64,000 nt of DNA from JABMNT01 sp048262655 (GTDB lineage Bacteria; Pseudomonadota; Alphaproteobacteria; Rhodospirillales; Casp-alpha2), in the NCBI GenBank assembly GCA_048262655.1, contig JBLXEY010000002.1, positions 496,001 through 560,000 of the forward strand, in the 5' to 3' direction. Position 1 is the stretch's first letter. Each line of letters begins with the position of its first letter. This document shows, piece after piece, positions 18,759 through 27,581 of this stretch. Made by a program: the position numbers and the translations under genes. The notes beneath the pieces were generated by a model. It did not search any database. It saw nothing but the letters and a program-made list of their open reading frames with translations, and was not told the origin of the DNA.

Positions 18759-19134
18759 GACTTCATGTTCATTCTTTTTCACGCTAGGGCAATCATAGCG
18801 CTACTTTACGTTATCCGAAATGACATAACACACTGTCCGCTTCCGGTCGCACGAACAGTATTTATGGGCTTCAGCAGAAAAAATCATCTCAGCAGAACAA
18901 ATAACAGGGAATCTCTTTGTGCCGGCAAGCGCGACCACCCACATTTTTGTGACGACCCAAGCCATGAAACAACACACGTCCCCAGACAACGATAAAGATC
19001 AAAAAAGCAAAGCCTGATAAGACTTTGCGCCATATAAACCAGGCTAACATTTAACATCCGTTTCTATAGGTGTTTGAAAACCTGAAGTCCGTGTTATAAG
19101 GCGTTATTATTAAATAAAGACGCAGAGATCTCTA
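18759..19134. other. Intergenic region between divergent nnr and aroQ
   Basis: About 376 bases between divergent genes. Short open frames exist on both strands but none has a convincing ribosome-binding site or family character. A weak promoter for aroQ is listed separately. Otherwise I see nothing in it. Confidence 0.5.
19074..19100 (+). promoter_or_regulatory. Weak candidate promoter for aroQ-accBC
   Basis: TTGAAA (19074-19079) and TATAAG (19095-19100) are separated by 15 bases, which is shorter than ideal. They lie 35 bases before the aroQ ATG. Consensus match only. Confidence 0.3.
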
Positions 19135-19578
19135 ATGAGCTCTAAAATTCTGATTCTGAATGGCCCCAATCTGAATATGCTGGGAATGCGGCAGCCAGAA
19201 ATTTATGGCGCGGAGACACTGGCGGACGTCAACGTCAATTGCCAAGCGCGCGCCGAAAAACTTGGCCTGGAGGTTGATTTTCGTCAGTCAAACTCTGAAG
19301 GTGAATTGGTCACCTGGATACAGGAATCCCGCGGAAATCATAGTGGTATCATCATAAATGCCGGTGCTTATACACATACATCTGTTGCCATAATGGATGC
19401 TTTGTTGGTGAGTGAGCTACCTGTGATCGAAGTCCATATTTCTAATGTTCATCAGCGTGAAGAATTCCGCCACCATTCCTATATATCAAATGTTGCCTAC
19501 GGAATTGTCGTAGGTTTTGGAACCCTTGGTTATGAGATGGCGCTCGAATCGCTGGCTCAAAAATTAAAGTCTACGTAA
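19135..19578 (+). CDS. aroQ: 3-dehydroquinate dehydratase, type II
   Basis: The enzyme catalyses the third step of the shikimate pathway, dehydrating 3-dehydroquinate to 3-dehydroshikimate, as a dodecamer. The 147-residue protein has the start ILNGPNLNMLGMRQPEIYG, the catalytic Tyr Y24 on the flexible lid, and the conserved H101 in VHISNVHQREEFRHHSY. It is separated from accB by only 14 bases. This aroQ-accB-accC order is common in proteobacteria. Confidence 0.96.
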   Translation: MSSKILILNGPNLNMLGMRQPEIYGAETLADVNVNCQARAEKLGLEVDFRQSNSEGELVTWIQESRGNHSGIIINAGAYTHTSVAIMDALLVSELPVIEVHISNVHQREEFRHHSYISNVAYGIVVGFGTLGYEMALESLAQKLKST

Positions 19579-19592
19579 GAGGCACAACGCAA

Positions 19593-20048
19593 ATGGTAAA
19601 AAATCCGAAGACGGATATCGATGAAGATTTGGTCAGGAAACTGGCGTCCTTAATGGACGAAACGGGCCTAACTGAAATTGAATATGGAAACGATGGCGTA
19701 AATATCCGGGTTTCAAAAGCATCAACAACCACAGTCGCAGCACCAGCTGTTGCCGCGGCTCCGGCAGCTCCGGTGCCCGCAGTAGAAATTCCGGTGGAGG
19801 CTGCGGCGTCCCACCCCGGGGCGGTAAAATCCCCAATGGTCGGCGTTGTTTACACCTCATCTGATCCAGATTCACCCGCTTTTGTGAAAGTCGGTGATCA
19901 AGTCGCCGAAGGACAGACGTTGTTATTGGTTGAAGCGATGAAGGTTTTTAATCCTATTCTCGCGCCAAAAGCTGGCCGAGTGGCACAAATATTGGTTGAT
20001 AGTGGATCGCCGGTCGAATTTGGCGAACCTCTGGTCATTATTGAATAA
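19593..20048 (+). CDS. accB: Acetyl-CoA carboxylase biotin carboxyl carrier protein
   Basis: AccB carries the biotin that shuttles CO2 between biotin carboxylase and carboxyltransferase in the first step of fatty-acid synthesis. The 151 residues show an N-terminal helical part, an Ala/Pro/Val-rich flexible linker (about 45-75), and the biotinyl domain with VEAMKVF, where K117 is the biotinylation site. It lies between aroQ and accC with short spacers and is cotranscribed with accC by inference. Confidence 0.96.
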   Translation: MVKNPKTDIDEDLVRKLASLMDETGLTEIEYGNDGVNIRVSKASTTTVAAPAVAAAPAAPVPAVEIPVEAAASHPGAVKSPMVGVVYTSSDPDSPAFVKVGDQVAEGQTLLLVEAMKVFNPILAPKAGRVAQILVDSGSPVEFGEPLVIIE

Positions 20049-20070
20049 CGCCGGACCGGACCCCAAATAA

Positions 20071-21429
20071 ATGATTGAAAAGGTTCTCATAGCCAACCGC
20101 GGCGAAATCGCCCTTCGCATTTTGCGCGGTTGCCGCGAAATGGGTATTCAAACCGTCGCCGTACATTCAACAGCGGATGTCGACGCGATGCATGTACGAT
20201 TGGCGGATGAGAGCGTTTGTATCGGTCCCCCGGCAATCAAAGACAGTTATCTTAGTATTCCTGCGATCTTGTCAGCAGCTACCATATCAAACGCCGATGC
20301 CATCCATCCGGGCTATGGGTTCCTCTCTGAAAATGCTGATTTCGCCGAAATGGTTGAAGAGCACGGATTTACCTTCATTGGCCCCTCACCGGCTCATATC
20401 CGGTTAATGGGTGACAAGATCGCGGCAAAAGCGGCCGTAATTGAGGCCGGAATACCGGTCGTACCTGGCTCTGATGGTGCGGTCAGGGACGCGGCACACG
20501 CCTTGGAAATTGGCTTGGAATTTGGTTTTCCAGTTATTGTAAAAGCGACGGCAGGTGGCGGTGGCCGCGGAATGAAAGTGGCACAAACCAAAGACGATAT
20601 TGAGGAAGCCTTCAATACCGCGCGCGCCGAAGCCCAAGCGGCGTTCGGTAATGGTGAATGTTATATTGAGAAATTTCTAACCAAACCACGCCACATCGAA
20701 GTCCAGGTTCTGGCCGATAATCATGGCAACGTCGTCCATTTGGGCGAACGCGATTGTTCCCTGCAGCGCCGCCATCAGAAGGTCGTCGAAGAAGCCCCGT
20801 CGCCCGCACTGAACGATAGTCAAAGAGCTGAAATCGGTGAAATTGTTTCGAAGGCCATTGGAAAGATTGGCTATAGAAATGTCGGCACCATTGAGTTTCT
20901 ATTTGAAGATGGCCGGTTCTATTTTATAGAAATGAACACGCGCCTGCAGGTTGAACACCCGGTTACAGAGGCGATCTGTGGCATTGATCTTGTTCGCGAA
21001 ATGCTGCGTGTCGCCAGTGGCGCACCACTTGGCTTCACCCAGGACGATATTCAGTTCTCTGGCCATGCGATAGAGTGCCGGATCAACGCAGAGAACCCGG
21101 ATACCTTTATGCCATCACCCGGACGGATCGGTGACTACCACGCGCCTGGCGGCCTTGGTGTTCGCGTCGACTCTGGACTGTACTCTGGATATTCAGTGCC
21201 ACCGTTTTACGATAGTATGATTGCCAAACTTATTGTTCATGCCAACAATCGCAATGAATGCATGATGCGCTTGCGACGCGCCTTAAGTGAATTTGTTATC
21301 GACGGAATTGACACATCGATCCCTCTTCACCAGCGACTCATGGAAGAACCTGATGTGATAAATGGGGATTATGACATCCACTGGCTTGAGCATTTCGTTG
21401 AAGATTCGAAAGACAGCGAAGGTGCATGA
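20071..21429 (+). CDS. accC: Acetyl-CoA carboxylase, biotin carboxylase subunit
   Basis: AccC uses ATP and bicarbonate to carboxylate the biotin on AccB. The 452-residue protein has the ATP-grasp architecture: N-terminal MIEKVLIANRGEIALRILRGCREMG, a glycine-rich ATP lid KATAGGGGRGMKVA near residue 160, EKFLTKPRHIEVQVL, and catalytic region IEMNTRLQVEHPVTE near residue 290. Its stop overlaps the aat start as ATGA. Confidence 0.97.
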   Translation: MIEKVLIANRGEIALRILRGCREMGIQTVAVHSTADVDAMHVRLADESVCIGPPAIKDSYLSIPAILSAATISNADAIHPGYGFLSENADFAEMVEEHGFTFIGPSPAHIRLMGDKIAAKAAVIEAGIPVVPGSDGAVRDAAHALEIGLEFGFPVIVKATAGGGGRGMKVAQTKDDIEEAFNTARAEAQAAFGNGECYIEKFLTKPRHIEVQVLADNHGNVVHLGERDCSLQRRHQKVVEEAPSPALNDSQRAEIGEIVSKAIGKIGYRNVGTIEFLFEDGRFYFIEMNTRLQVEHPVTEAICGIDLVREMLRVASGAPLGFTQDDIQFSGHAIECRINAENPDTFMPSPGRIGDYHAPGGLGVRVDSGLYSGYSVPPFYDSMIAKLIVHANNRNECMMRLRRALSEFVIDGIDTSIPLHQRLMEEPDVINGDYDIHWLEHFVEDSKDSEGA

Positions 21430-22112
21430 GCGAAAGCCCATTACCGCAAGAACTTTCGCCTGAACTTCTCCTCCGCGCTTACGCTTCTGGCGTTTTTCCG
21501 ATGGCAGACAGCAAGGATGACCCAACGGTTTTTTGGGTTGAACCGCGCGAACGTGGCATTCTGCCTCTCGATCAATTCCATGTCCCGAGAAGCTTAAAAA
21601 AACTGGTCCGCAAAGGCATCTTCGATGTGCACTGTGATCGTGCTTTTGAACAAGTCCTCTTTCATTGCGCTGAACGTTCAGATGGTACGGAACAAACCTG
21701 GATCAACAAGACAATCCACAATGCCGTTATGGAACTTCACACCATGGGCTTTGCCCATTCCGTCGAATGTTGGCATGAAGGAAAACTGGTCGGTGGCCTT
21801 TATGGAATTGCATTAGGGGCCGCTTTTTTTGGAGAGAGCATGTTCTCGCACGAAAGCAATGCCAGTAAAGTCGCCCTTGTACATTTGGTGGCGCGTTTAC
21901 GGCTCGGCGGTTTTAAACTACTGGATACACAGTTTGTAACGGAACACCTCAATCAGTTTGGCACCATCGAGATCCCCTCATCGCAATACCTTGAGCTGCT
22001 CGATACAGCACTCGATTTTCAAGGCGTTTTTCCAGCAACCTATGGTACAGGACGACTTAATGATATGATTGAAATATTGTTTAACGCTGAAAAGTCCGGG
22101 CGGTCTAGCTGA
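21426..22112 (+). CDS. aat: Leucyl/phenylalanyl-tRNA--protein transferase
   Basis: Aat adds Leu or Phe from charged tRNA to the N-terminus of proteins starting with Arg or Lys, creating primary N-degrons for ClpS/ClpAP. The 228-residue protein shows the family hallmarks YASGVFPMAD (near residue 18), FWVEPRERGILPLD, SVECWHEGKLVGGLYGIALG and FGESMFSHESNASKVAL. Its start overlaps the accC stop by four bases. ClpS, ClpA and ClpP are also encoded in this window. Confidence 0.96.
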   Translation: MSESPLPQELSPELLLRAYASGVFPMADSKDDPTVFWVEPRERGILPLDQFHVPRSLKKLVRKGIFDVHCDRAFEQVLFHCAERSDGTEQTWINKTIHNAVMELHTMGFAHSVECWHEGKLVGGLYGIALGAAFFGESMFSHESNASKVALVHLVARLRLGGFKLLDTQFVTEHLNQFGTIEIPSSQYLELLDTALDFQGVFPATYGTGRLNDMIEILFNAEKSGRSS

Positions 22113-23216
22113 ATGGACTCGTTAACACAATTCGCCTTAGGGGCTACGGTAAACGTTGCCGTGCTCGGACGTCGCATGGGACTGCGCAAAGCGGCCCTAT
22201 CCGGCGGATTAATTGCGACACTGCCAGACCTTGATGTTTTTTGGCCCAGCGACGGTCCCGTTGAAAGTTTCGTTACACATCGAGGTGCATCTCATTCACT
22301 GATCATCCATACACTGGTGACGCCACTTATCGGTGAATTACTCCTGAGACTCTTTAGAGACCTTAAAAACCATAGGGCTCAAGTCTATGTGGCTGTGTTC
22401 TTGTGTTTAGTGACGCACGCTATCCTCGATTCACTTACCATATATGGCACTCAATTGTTTTGGCCACTTTGGAAAGAACCGGTCGGACTGGCGTCTATCT
22501 TCATTATTGATCCGCTCTATACGGTTCCGCTGCTTGGCATAACCATTTGGGCTTTAATTCAAAAAGACAGCAGCATTATGTATCAGCGCTGCCTGATTGG
22601 CGCGTTGGCAGTTTCTACTCTCTATCTTTGTTGGGGGGTCGCCGCACAAAGTTGGGCCGCCAAGGTTGGGAAGCAAGAGCTTTCCAAGTGGGGTGTTGAC
22701 CCAACTCATATAATCGCCACACCAGTCCCGTTAAGCACTCTCTTCTGGCGCGTAATTGCAACCGACCGCTTACACGAATACAGCATTTATATTCCTTTAC
22801 TCGGCGGCAAAGAGACCATCACGGGTTACCGGTACGAACGCATTCCACAACGCATTTTGTGTTGGGCAGAGAAACAGCGACACGAAGATGGTCACTTTAA
22901 AATGCTGGCAGATTTTGCAGACAATTTTTACAGACTGGATCTGGTTGATCAGACAATTCGCTATTCCGATCTGCGTATGGGTCTGAGTAAAACCTATGCT
23001 TTTCAGTTTGATATTGCTCAACTGAGCGGCTCCGGGGTGACCCTCATCCCCTCCCAACGAGCCCAGTCAATGCGCCGAGCGCCTGGCGATTTTGAATGGC
23101 TTAAAGCCGGCATAACCGGTCACAAGATGATAAGGCCCATCGACGAGAAAGATCTGGTCAAAACAGATGGAGTTATTTCGTCGCACAAAAACCAAACTGA
23201 ATACGGCTCCTGCTAA
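22113..23216 (+). CDS. YdjM-type membrane-bound metal-dependent hydrolase
   Basis: An inner-membrane protein of the YdjM/DUF457 family; the substrate is unknown. The N-terminal half has several hydrophobic segments and conserved polar motifs: DSLTQFALGA, LPDLDVFW, THRGASHSLIIH and HAILDSLTIYG. Their Asp and His residues are the presumed metal ligands. The C-terminal half (about 190-367) is soluble. Its ATG directly abuts the aat stop, so it is probably cotranscribed. E. coli YdjM is LexA-regulated; I see no LexA box here, as expected for an internal operon gene. Confidence 0.85.
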   Translation: MDSLTQFALGATVNVAVLGRRMGLRKAALSGGLIATLPDLDVFWPSDGPVESFVTHRGASHSLIIHTLVTPLIGELLLRLFRDLKNHRAQVYVAVFLCLVTHAILDSLTIYGTQLFWPLWKEPVGLASIFIIDPLYTVPLLGITIWALIQKDSSIMYQRCLIGALAVSTLYLCWGVAAQSWAAKVGKQELSKWGVDPTHIIATPVPLSTLFWRVIATDRLHEYSIYIPLLGGKETITGYRYERIPQRILCWAEKQRHEDGHFKMLADFADNFYRLDLVDQTIRYSDLRMGLSKTYAFQFDIAQLSGSGVTLIPSQRAQSMRRAPGDFEWLKAGITGHKMIRPIDEKDLVKTDGVISSHKNQTEYGSC

Positions 23217-23271
23217 TAACAATTCTCCAAGCATTCCAATCAGAGCGCCATAAGAGTAAGGTTTAAGTTTA

Positions 23272-24027
23272 TCAGGCCATATAACTGAAAAGTCCACTGA
23301 GCAGTATATATCCCCCCATCGCGAACAAAGCAGCAAAGAACAGGCGACGAAATTGTTGCTCTGATAAACGTTGTCTGATTCGTCGACCAAGCCCCATCCC
23401 GGCGAGCGCAGGTATTAAGCCGATCGCAGACATTTGTGCCAGTTCCGCACCCAGCAAATCGGCATTTTGAAGGGTGAGGCCTAGCGCAAGCGTAGACAGG
23501 GTAAAGAGGACCCCCATCGCTTGTACGAAGACATTCCGATCAAGCCCAATTGACTGCAAATACAAAACACCCGGAACAACAAAAGAGCCAGTCATTCCTG
23601 TCAATATGCCATTTATCGCACCCACAATCGGGGCCCACCATTTTTGACTTTTGGGTTCAAGATTAAATGATAAGCCTCGTAAGCTTAACCCCGAATAAAT
23701 CATTAAAAGCGCCCCCAATAAACCCGTCAAAATATCTGGGCTAACGTCTTTCACGATCAACGCCCCACACCAGACTGCAAGTGTCGCGCTTATAAGAAAC
23801 GGCCATAACTTTCGCAGGATACGTCTTAGATTCCCACCAACGACACCTTGCCATACATTCGTTACAAAAGATGGAACCAGCAGCAACGCCATCGCAGTTT
23901 CCAGATCAAACAACACAGCAAGCACCGCCAGACTAACCGATGGCAGACCGAGGCCAATCACACCCTTAACCGTACCGGCCAAAAGAAAGGTAAGAACGAC
24001 GATCGCGATAGAGGAAGGGTCAAACAT
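23272..24027 (-). CDS. TSUP-family (TauE/SafE) sulfite/organosulfonate exporter
   Basis: A 251-residue integral membrane protein with about eight hydrophobic segments. The family signature FLLAGTVKGVIGLGLPSVSLAVL is at the N-terminus, and a second repeat (IVGAINGILTGMTGSFVVPGVLYLQ) lies in the middle. TSUP members export sulfite, sulfoacetate or related anions. It is divergent from the TauD-like dioxygenase (197-base gap). A desulfonating dioxygenase releases sulfite, which makes sulfite the natural substrate guess. Specificity cannot be read from sequence. Confidence 0.85.
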   Translation of the reverse strand: MFDPSSIAIVVLTFLLAGTVKGVIGLGLPSVSLAVLAVLFDLETAMALLLVPSFVTNVWQGVVGGNLRRILRKLWPFLISATLAVWCGALIVKDVSPDILTGLLGALLMIYSGLSLRGLSFNLEPKSQKWWAPIVGAINGILTGMTGSFVVPGVLYLQSIGLDRNVFVQAMGVLFTLSTLALGLTLQNADLLGAELAQMSAIGLIPALAGMGLGRRIRQRLSEQQFRRLFFAALFAMGGYILLSGLFSYMA

Positions 24028-24159
24028 GGGTCAGATTTTACAATCAGTCGTTTTCGATAGGCTATTCTGCCCTTGAATGTTGCATTTGCCTACCATTGAA
24101 ATCGGGTACCTATGACCCATCGCTATGCCTTAATCGATATCGCCATCTCGCATTAAAAT

Positions 24160-24189
24160 TTGACCGTTGCGCCCTATTGGGTGTGTAAT
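24160..24189 (+). promoter_or_regulatory. Candidate sigma-70 promoter for the TauD-like gene
   Basis: TTGACC (24160-24165) and TGTAAT (24184-24189) are separated by 18 bases, about 35 bases before the ATG at 24225. Each element has one mismatch to consensus. Confidence 0.45.
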
Positions 24190-24224
24190 ATGTGGATACT
24201 TGTTTACTTGGGGAGGTGCCTATT

Positions 24225-25076
24225 ATGCCGCTTGATTTCGAAACGTTTGCTATAAAACCACTTTGTAACGCTGTCGGTGCCGAAATCGAGGGCGTAAATC
24301 TTTCCCATCTCACGGATATGCAGTTTTCTGAAATTCGCAAAGCCAGTGAACAATTTGGTGTGATTTTTTTCAGAGACCAAGAACTGACCCCGGAACAGCA
24401 TATCGCATTCGCGAAGCGATGGGGCAAGATCAACATAAATCGATTTTTTACTCCCGTCGATGGCTATCCAGAAATTGCTGAAGTACGCAAAGAGCCGGAC
24501 CAAAAAATGAATATTGGCAACTTGTGGCACACAGATCATTCCTATGACGAAGTGCCAGCATTTGGCTCTATCCTCTATGCGAAAGAAGTTCCCGAGACCG
24601 GCGGCGATACGCTATTTGCAGGCATGACAGCCGCATATGATGATCTATCGGACGGCTTAAAGAAAACCCTTGAGGGCATGCATGCCGTACATTCGAGCCG
24701 CCATATATTCGGCGCAAACAAATCCCGTGTCAGTCAGGTCGAAGAACTGGGCGAACGCATTTTAAATCCTGAACTCGCAACACAGGACGCAACACACCCG
24801 ATCGTTTTGACCCATCCACGGACCGGACGGAAAGGTCTTTATGTCAATCCTCAGTTCACGACCCACATTGCGGGATGGACCGCTGAAGAATCCGAACCTT
24901 TTCTCGCCATGCTCTATACACATATCTCGATGCAGGAACATGTCTGTCGGTTCCGCTGGTCCAGAGGTGCCGTCGCGATCTGGGATAATTTGGCCACATG
25001 GCACCAAGCGATCAACGATTATCACGGGCAGCGTAGATTAATGCATCGGATAACAATCGAAGGTGTCCCCATCTAG
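24225..25076 (+). CDS. TauD/TfdA-family 2-oxoglutarate-dependent dioxygenase
   Basis: A non-haem Fe(II) enzyme that couples 2-oxoglutarate decarboxylation to hydroxylation of a substrate such as taurine or another sulfonate, or an aryloxyacid. The facial triad is visible as H102 and D104 (LWHTDHSYDEVP) and H260 (ATWHQAINDY). R271 or R275 would bind 2-oxoglutarate. The start was set at 24225 because GGGGAGG lies 8 bases upstream; the frame extends to 24192. The product is 283 residues, the usual length. It is divergent from a TSUP exporter. Substrate is unproven. Confidence 0.88.
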   Translation: MPLDFETFAIKPLCNAVGAEIEGVNLSHLTDMQFSEIRKASEQFGVIFFRDQELTPEQHIAFAKRWGKININRFFTPVDGYPEIAEVRKEPDQKMNIGNLWHTDHSYDEVPAFGSILYAKEVPETGGDTLFAGMTAAYDDLSDGLKKTLEGMHAVHSSRHIFGANKSRVSQVEELGERILNPELATQDATHPIVLTHPRTGRKGLYVNPQFTTHIAGWTAEESEPFLAMLYTHISMQEHVCRFRWSRGAVAIWDNLATWHQAINDYHGQRRLMHRITIEGVPI

Positions 25077-25218
25077 AGAACACTGTAGCGTTTGCATAGG
25101 CTTATCTCTTCAGTGGCTCCCTTTCCCATTTCCTTCATCATGCAGGGTATTTGGCTTAGGACATTCTGATCCTCTTCGAATATATTGGCGCTGGGATCGG
25201 TAGCACCACGTTCCGGTC

Positions 25219-26811
25219 TTAACCTTCTCTCTCGACGAATGACAGGGCCTGATGAGCCGTCCGCAAAACATGCTTGCGTTTGAGAGGTTCATTAAAGAAA
25301 CGATTGATAGACGCGGCGGCCATTGGCAACCAAACCGCATTTGGACGATCTGTGATTTCCTGTTCAAAGGCGGTTAAAAGCTTGAGTAAATGACAGGCAA
25401 CAATGTATTCAAACTGGCCGTGATCGATCAGCGTCTTTTTCTGGTCGATCACAAAATTATGTATATCAGGAACATACCACCGATCTTGCGACGTCGATGC
25501 ATCGACATAGCTCGAGTTTCGTCCCAAGAAACAGAATATCTGCAATAACCCTTGTGGCCAAAGCTCAGGATACAGCTCACACGTTTTTCTCACAGCATTT
25601 GCAAATGTAAACGTATGCGTAAAATCGAGCCAATTTACATTGTCGGATACAGATCCATCTGTAGCATTTTGAAAGTTCAAATCAAAATGCAGCATCTGCC
25701 AGGAAGCGGCTTGCAAGGCCGTGTCATAAAGCGCAACGGGATTACCACCTGATTTTGTTATTAACTCAAGGATATGCGTCGTCCTGCCACTCCTGACTTG
25801 TTCATAACTTAGGTCTGCTGTGCCCTCTCTATCCCAGTTATCAAGTGCAGGCGCATACCCTTTAAACTCGGGGATCAAGTCTTCACGGGTCGCAAAAATC
25901 AGGGAGCGAGTTAACAACAAAGTTAATGCCAGCGACACTTGTTGATCCCCTAACTGATCAATGAGCTGCCCGGTTTTATAAACATAGATCAACGCGTGGC
26001 CGAAGTTTTGATAGTGCGCCAACGCAGCTCGACTTAACCCCTTATGTAAATCCGCATAAGTCTTGCCCGCATCAAATGCTCCTCTTACCATTGCTATCGC
26101 CGTGTACTGATCTTCTAACTCGATAGCCTCAACAAACGCATCTTCGTGATAGACCATTGCCTCCGATCCAAATTCATATTTGGGTTCACGGCGACTGTCC
26201 CAGGCAAAGTGGCCGACGGCTTCAACCAATGCCCCAAGTTGGATGGCTTTATCTTCACTATGTAAGTCACGATAGGAAAGCCAATCCGCCGCAGCCGCAA
26301 CCGCATGTGTCGTTCCATATTCGAAGTGCTCGTATGTCCACAAGATGGTCTGGCGCAACGCGTCAAGCGGCTCCCCACCCGCCTGTTTTAAGCGGGCAAT
26401 TTCTCTCGCCATTCGATCATACTCATGTCGGTCGAAACTGTTATGCAAGTCTCTTAGCGCCTTTGCCCTGACTTCTTCGGACGGGCGATCGGAAACATCG
26501 ACATAGACGCGGCTGCCTTCTCGGCGAACTGGATAAGTTCGTAACGCGTCACCTCCGACCAAGGTCGTACCATTCTTCAGATTAAATTTCCAATTATGCC
26601 AATTGCAGGTGAGCACGCAGTCTTCGCTTACATCACCTTCCGAGAGCGGGTACCCCTGATGAGGACAACGGTTGTTGCTGGCAAACAATTGGTCACCAAT
26701 GTTGAAAACAGCGATTTGCTTTCTTTCAAACTTGAAGACAAAGCGTCCACGTTTGGCCAGAATGTTTATATCACCCGCCTCAACCCATTTTTCTTCGACA
26801 AGCTCTGACAT
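25219..26811 (-). CDS. Rieske 2Fe-2S protein with large uncharacterised C-terminal domain
   Basis: The first about 110 residues form a Rieske ferredoxin-like domain with the CxH...CxxH motif, CPHQGYPL and CNWHNWKF. It is most like oxygenase or nitrite-reductase small-subunit Rieske domains. The remaining about 420 residues are predominantly helical by eye and rich in His, Trp and Tyr (for example HFEYGTTHAVAAAADW, HYQNFGHALIYVYK, NWLDFTHTFTFANA). They lack a recognisable mononuclear-iron oxygenase signature. A distant resemblance to questin-oxidase-like (DUF4243) proteins is possible but unproven. The gene is divergent from a cysteine-rich regulator. No signal peptide is seen, so it is presumed cytoplasmic. 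Confidence 0.75.
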   Translation of the reverse strand: MSELVEEKWVEAGDINILAKRGRFVFKFERKQIAVFNIGDQLFASNNRCPHQGYPLSEGDVSEDCVLTCNWHNWKFNLKNGTTLVGGDALRTYPVRREGSRVYVDVSDRPSEEVRAKALRDLHNSFDRHEYDRMAREIARLKQAGGEPLDALRQTILWTYEHFEYGTTHAVAAAADWLSYRDLHSEDKAIQLGALVEAVGHFAWDSRREPKYEFGSEAMVYHEDAFVEAIELEDQYTAIAMVRGAFDAGKTYADLHKGLSRAALAHYQNFGHALIYVYKTGQLIDQLGDQQVSLALTLLLTRSLIFATREDLIPEFKGYAPALDNWDREGTADLSYEQVRSGRTTHILELITKSGGNPVALYDTALQAASWQMLHFDLNFQNATDGSVSDNVNWLDFTHTFTFANAVRKTCELYPELWPQGLLQIFCFLGRNSSYVDASTSQDRWYVPDIHNFVIDQKKTLIDHGQFEYIVACHLLKLLTAFEQEITDRPNAVWLPMAAASINRFFNEPLKRKHVLRTAHQALSFVEREG

Positions 26812-26853
26812 CAGATCCTCCTCATCCTCTTTAATAAACTTTTTACTTTATAA

Positions 26854-26882
26854 ATGATTGATCACAACATTGTCTTTGTCAA
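26854..26882 (-). promoter_or_regulatory. Candidate promoter for the Rieske gene, overlapping an operator half-site
   Basis: On the minus strand a perfect TTGACA (26877-26882) is followed after 17 bases by AATCAT (26854-26859). The -35 element overlaps the left arm of the inverted repeat at 26871-26910, so a protein bound there would block it. Confidence 0.45.
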
Positions 26883-26910
26883 CTTTTTCCTTTAGAAACA
26901 AACAAAGACA
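26871..26910. promoter_or_regulatory. Perfect 9-bp inverted repeat in the Rieske/regulator divergent region
   Basis: TGTCTTTGT (26871-26879) and ACAAAGACA (26902-26910) are exact reverse complements whose centres lie 31 bases apart, about three helical turns. The pair sits between the two divergent genes. It is the natural candidate operator for the adjacent HTH regulator. Confidence 0.55.
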
Positions 26911-26933
26911 GAAAACAGGGTTCCTGGACACAA

Positions 26934-27563
26934 ATGAATAAACAACGCACCCGACGACAAATCATCGAGCGCTTAAAAACCGAGGGTCCCCTCGATGCTT
27001 CAGCTCTCGCGAAAGAATTCGCACTTACAGGCATGGCAATCCGTCAGCACTTGTATGCTTTACAGGAAGAAGGGCTGGTCGACTATGAAGAGGCAGCACG
27101 TCCCATAGGGCGTCCCGCTAAGCTATGGAAGCTCACGCCTTCGGCTGATGACTATTTTCCGGACAGCCATGCCGATCTGACGGTCGGGCTAATTTCATCG
27201 ATAAAGACAGCATTGGGCGACAAAGGTTTTGCTGCCGTTTTAGAAGTCAGATCAAAAGAACAAATTGAGAGTTACAAATCCGAGCTTTCAAAAAAATCTA
27301 CACTTTTGGGCAAGGCAAAAAGTCTGGCGAAAATTCGAACACGCGAAGGGTATATGGCGCAGATTGATAAAGATATAGATGGCACACTATTGCTTGTCGA
27401 AAACCACTGCCCAATTTGTATCGCGGCCCAATCATGCACAGGACTTTGTAAAATGGAGCTCGACGTTTTTCAGGCCGCGATGGGGGACAACGCAAAAGTA
27501 GAGCGCGTTGATCATATACTGGCGGGCGCCCGCCGATGCGCTTATCGCATCGAAAAAAAATAA
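26934..27563 (+). CDS. Cysteine-rich winged-helix transcriptional regulator (COG2345/SufR-like)
   Basis: A 209-residue regulator with an N-terminal winged helix (about 5-70, TRRQIIERLKTEGPLDASAL then GMAIRQHLYALQEEGLV). The C-terminal sensor domain holds C159, C162, C168 and C172 (HCPICIAAQSCTGLC) plus C202 (ARRCAYRI). This cysteine array is typical of the SufR-related branch, where it can ligate a redox- or iron-responsive Fe-S cluster. The spacing differs from cyanobacterial SufR. It is divergent from the Rieske gene and convergent with the mscS-like gene. Control of the Rieske gene is inferred from layout. Confidence 0.85.
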   Translation: MNKQRTRRQIIERLKTEGPLDASALAKEFALTGMAIRQHLYALQEEGLVDYEEAARPIGRPAKLWKLTPSADDYFPDSHADLTVGLISSIKTALGDKGFAAVLEVRSKEQIESYKSELSKKSTLLGKAKSLAKIRTREGYMAQIDKDIDGTLLLVENHCPICIAAQSCTGLCKMELDVFQAAMGDNAKVERVDHILAGARRCAYRIEKK

Positions 27564-27581
27564 ACGCTTAAGTGTTCCCTC

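Noticed and set aside
18801..18989. Small open frame on the minus strand upstream of aroQ
   Set aside because: No ribosome-binding site, odd composition with many Cys and Trp, and it overlaps the likely aroQ promoter region; read as chance.
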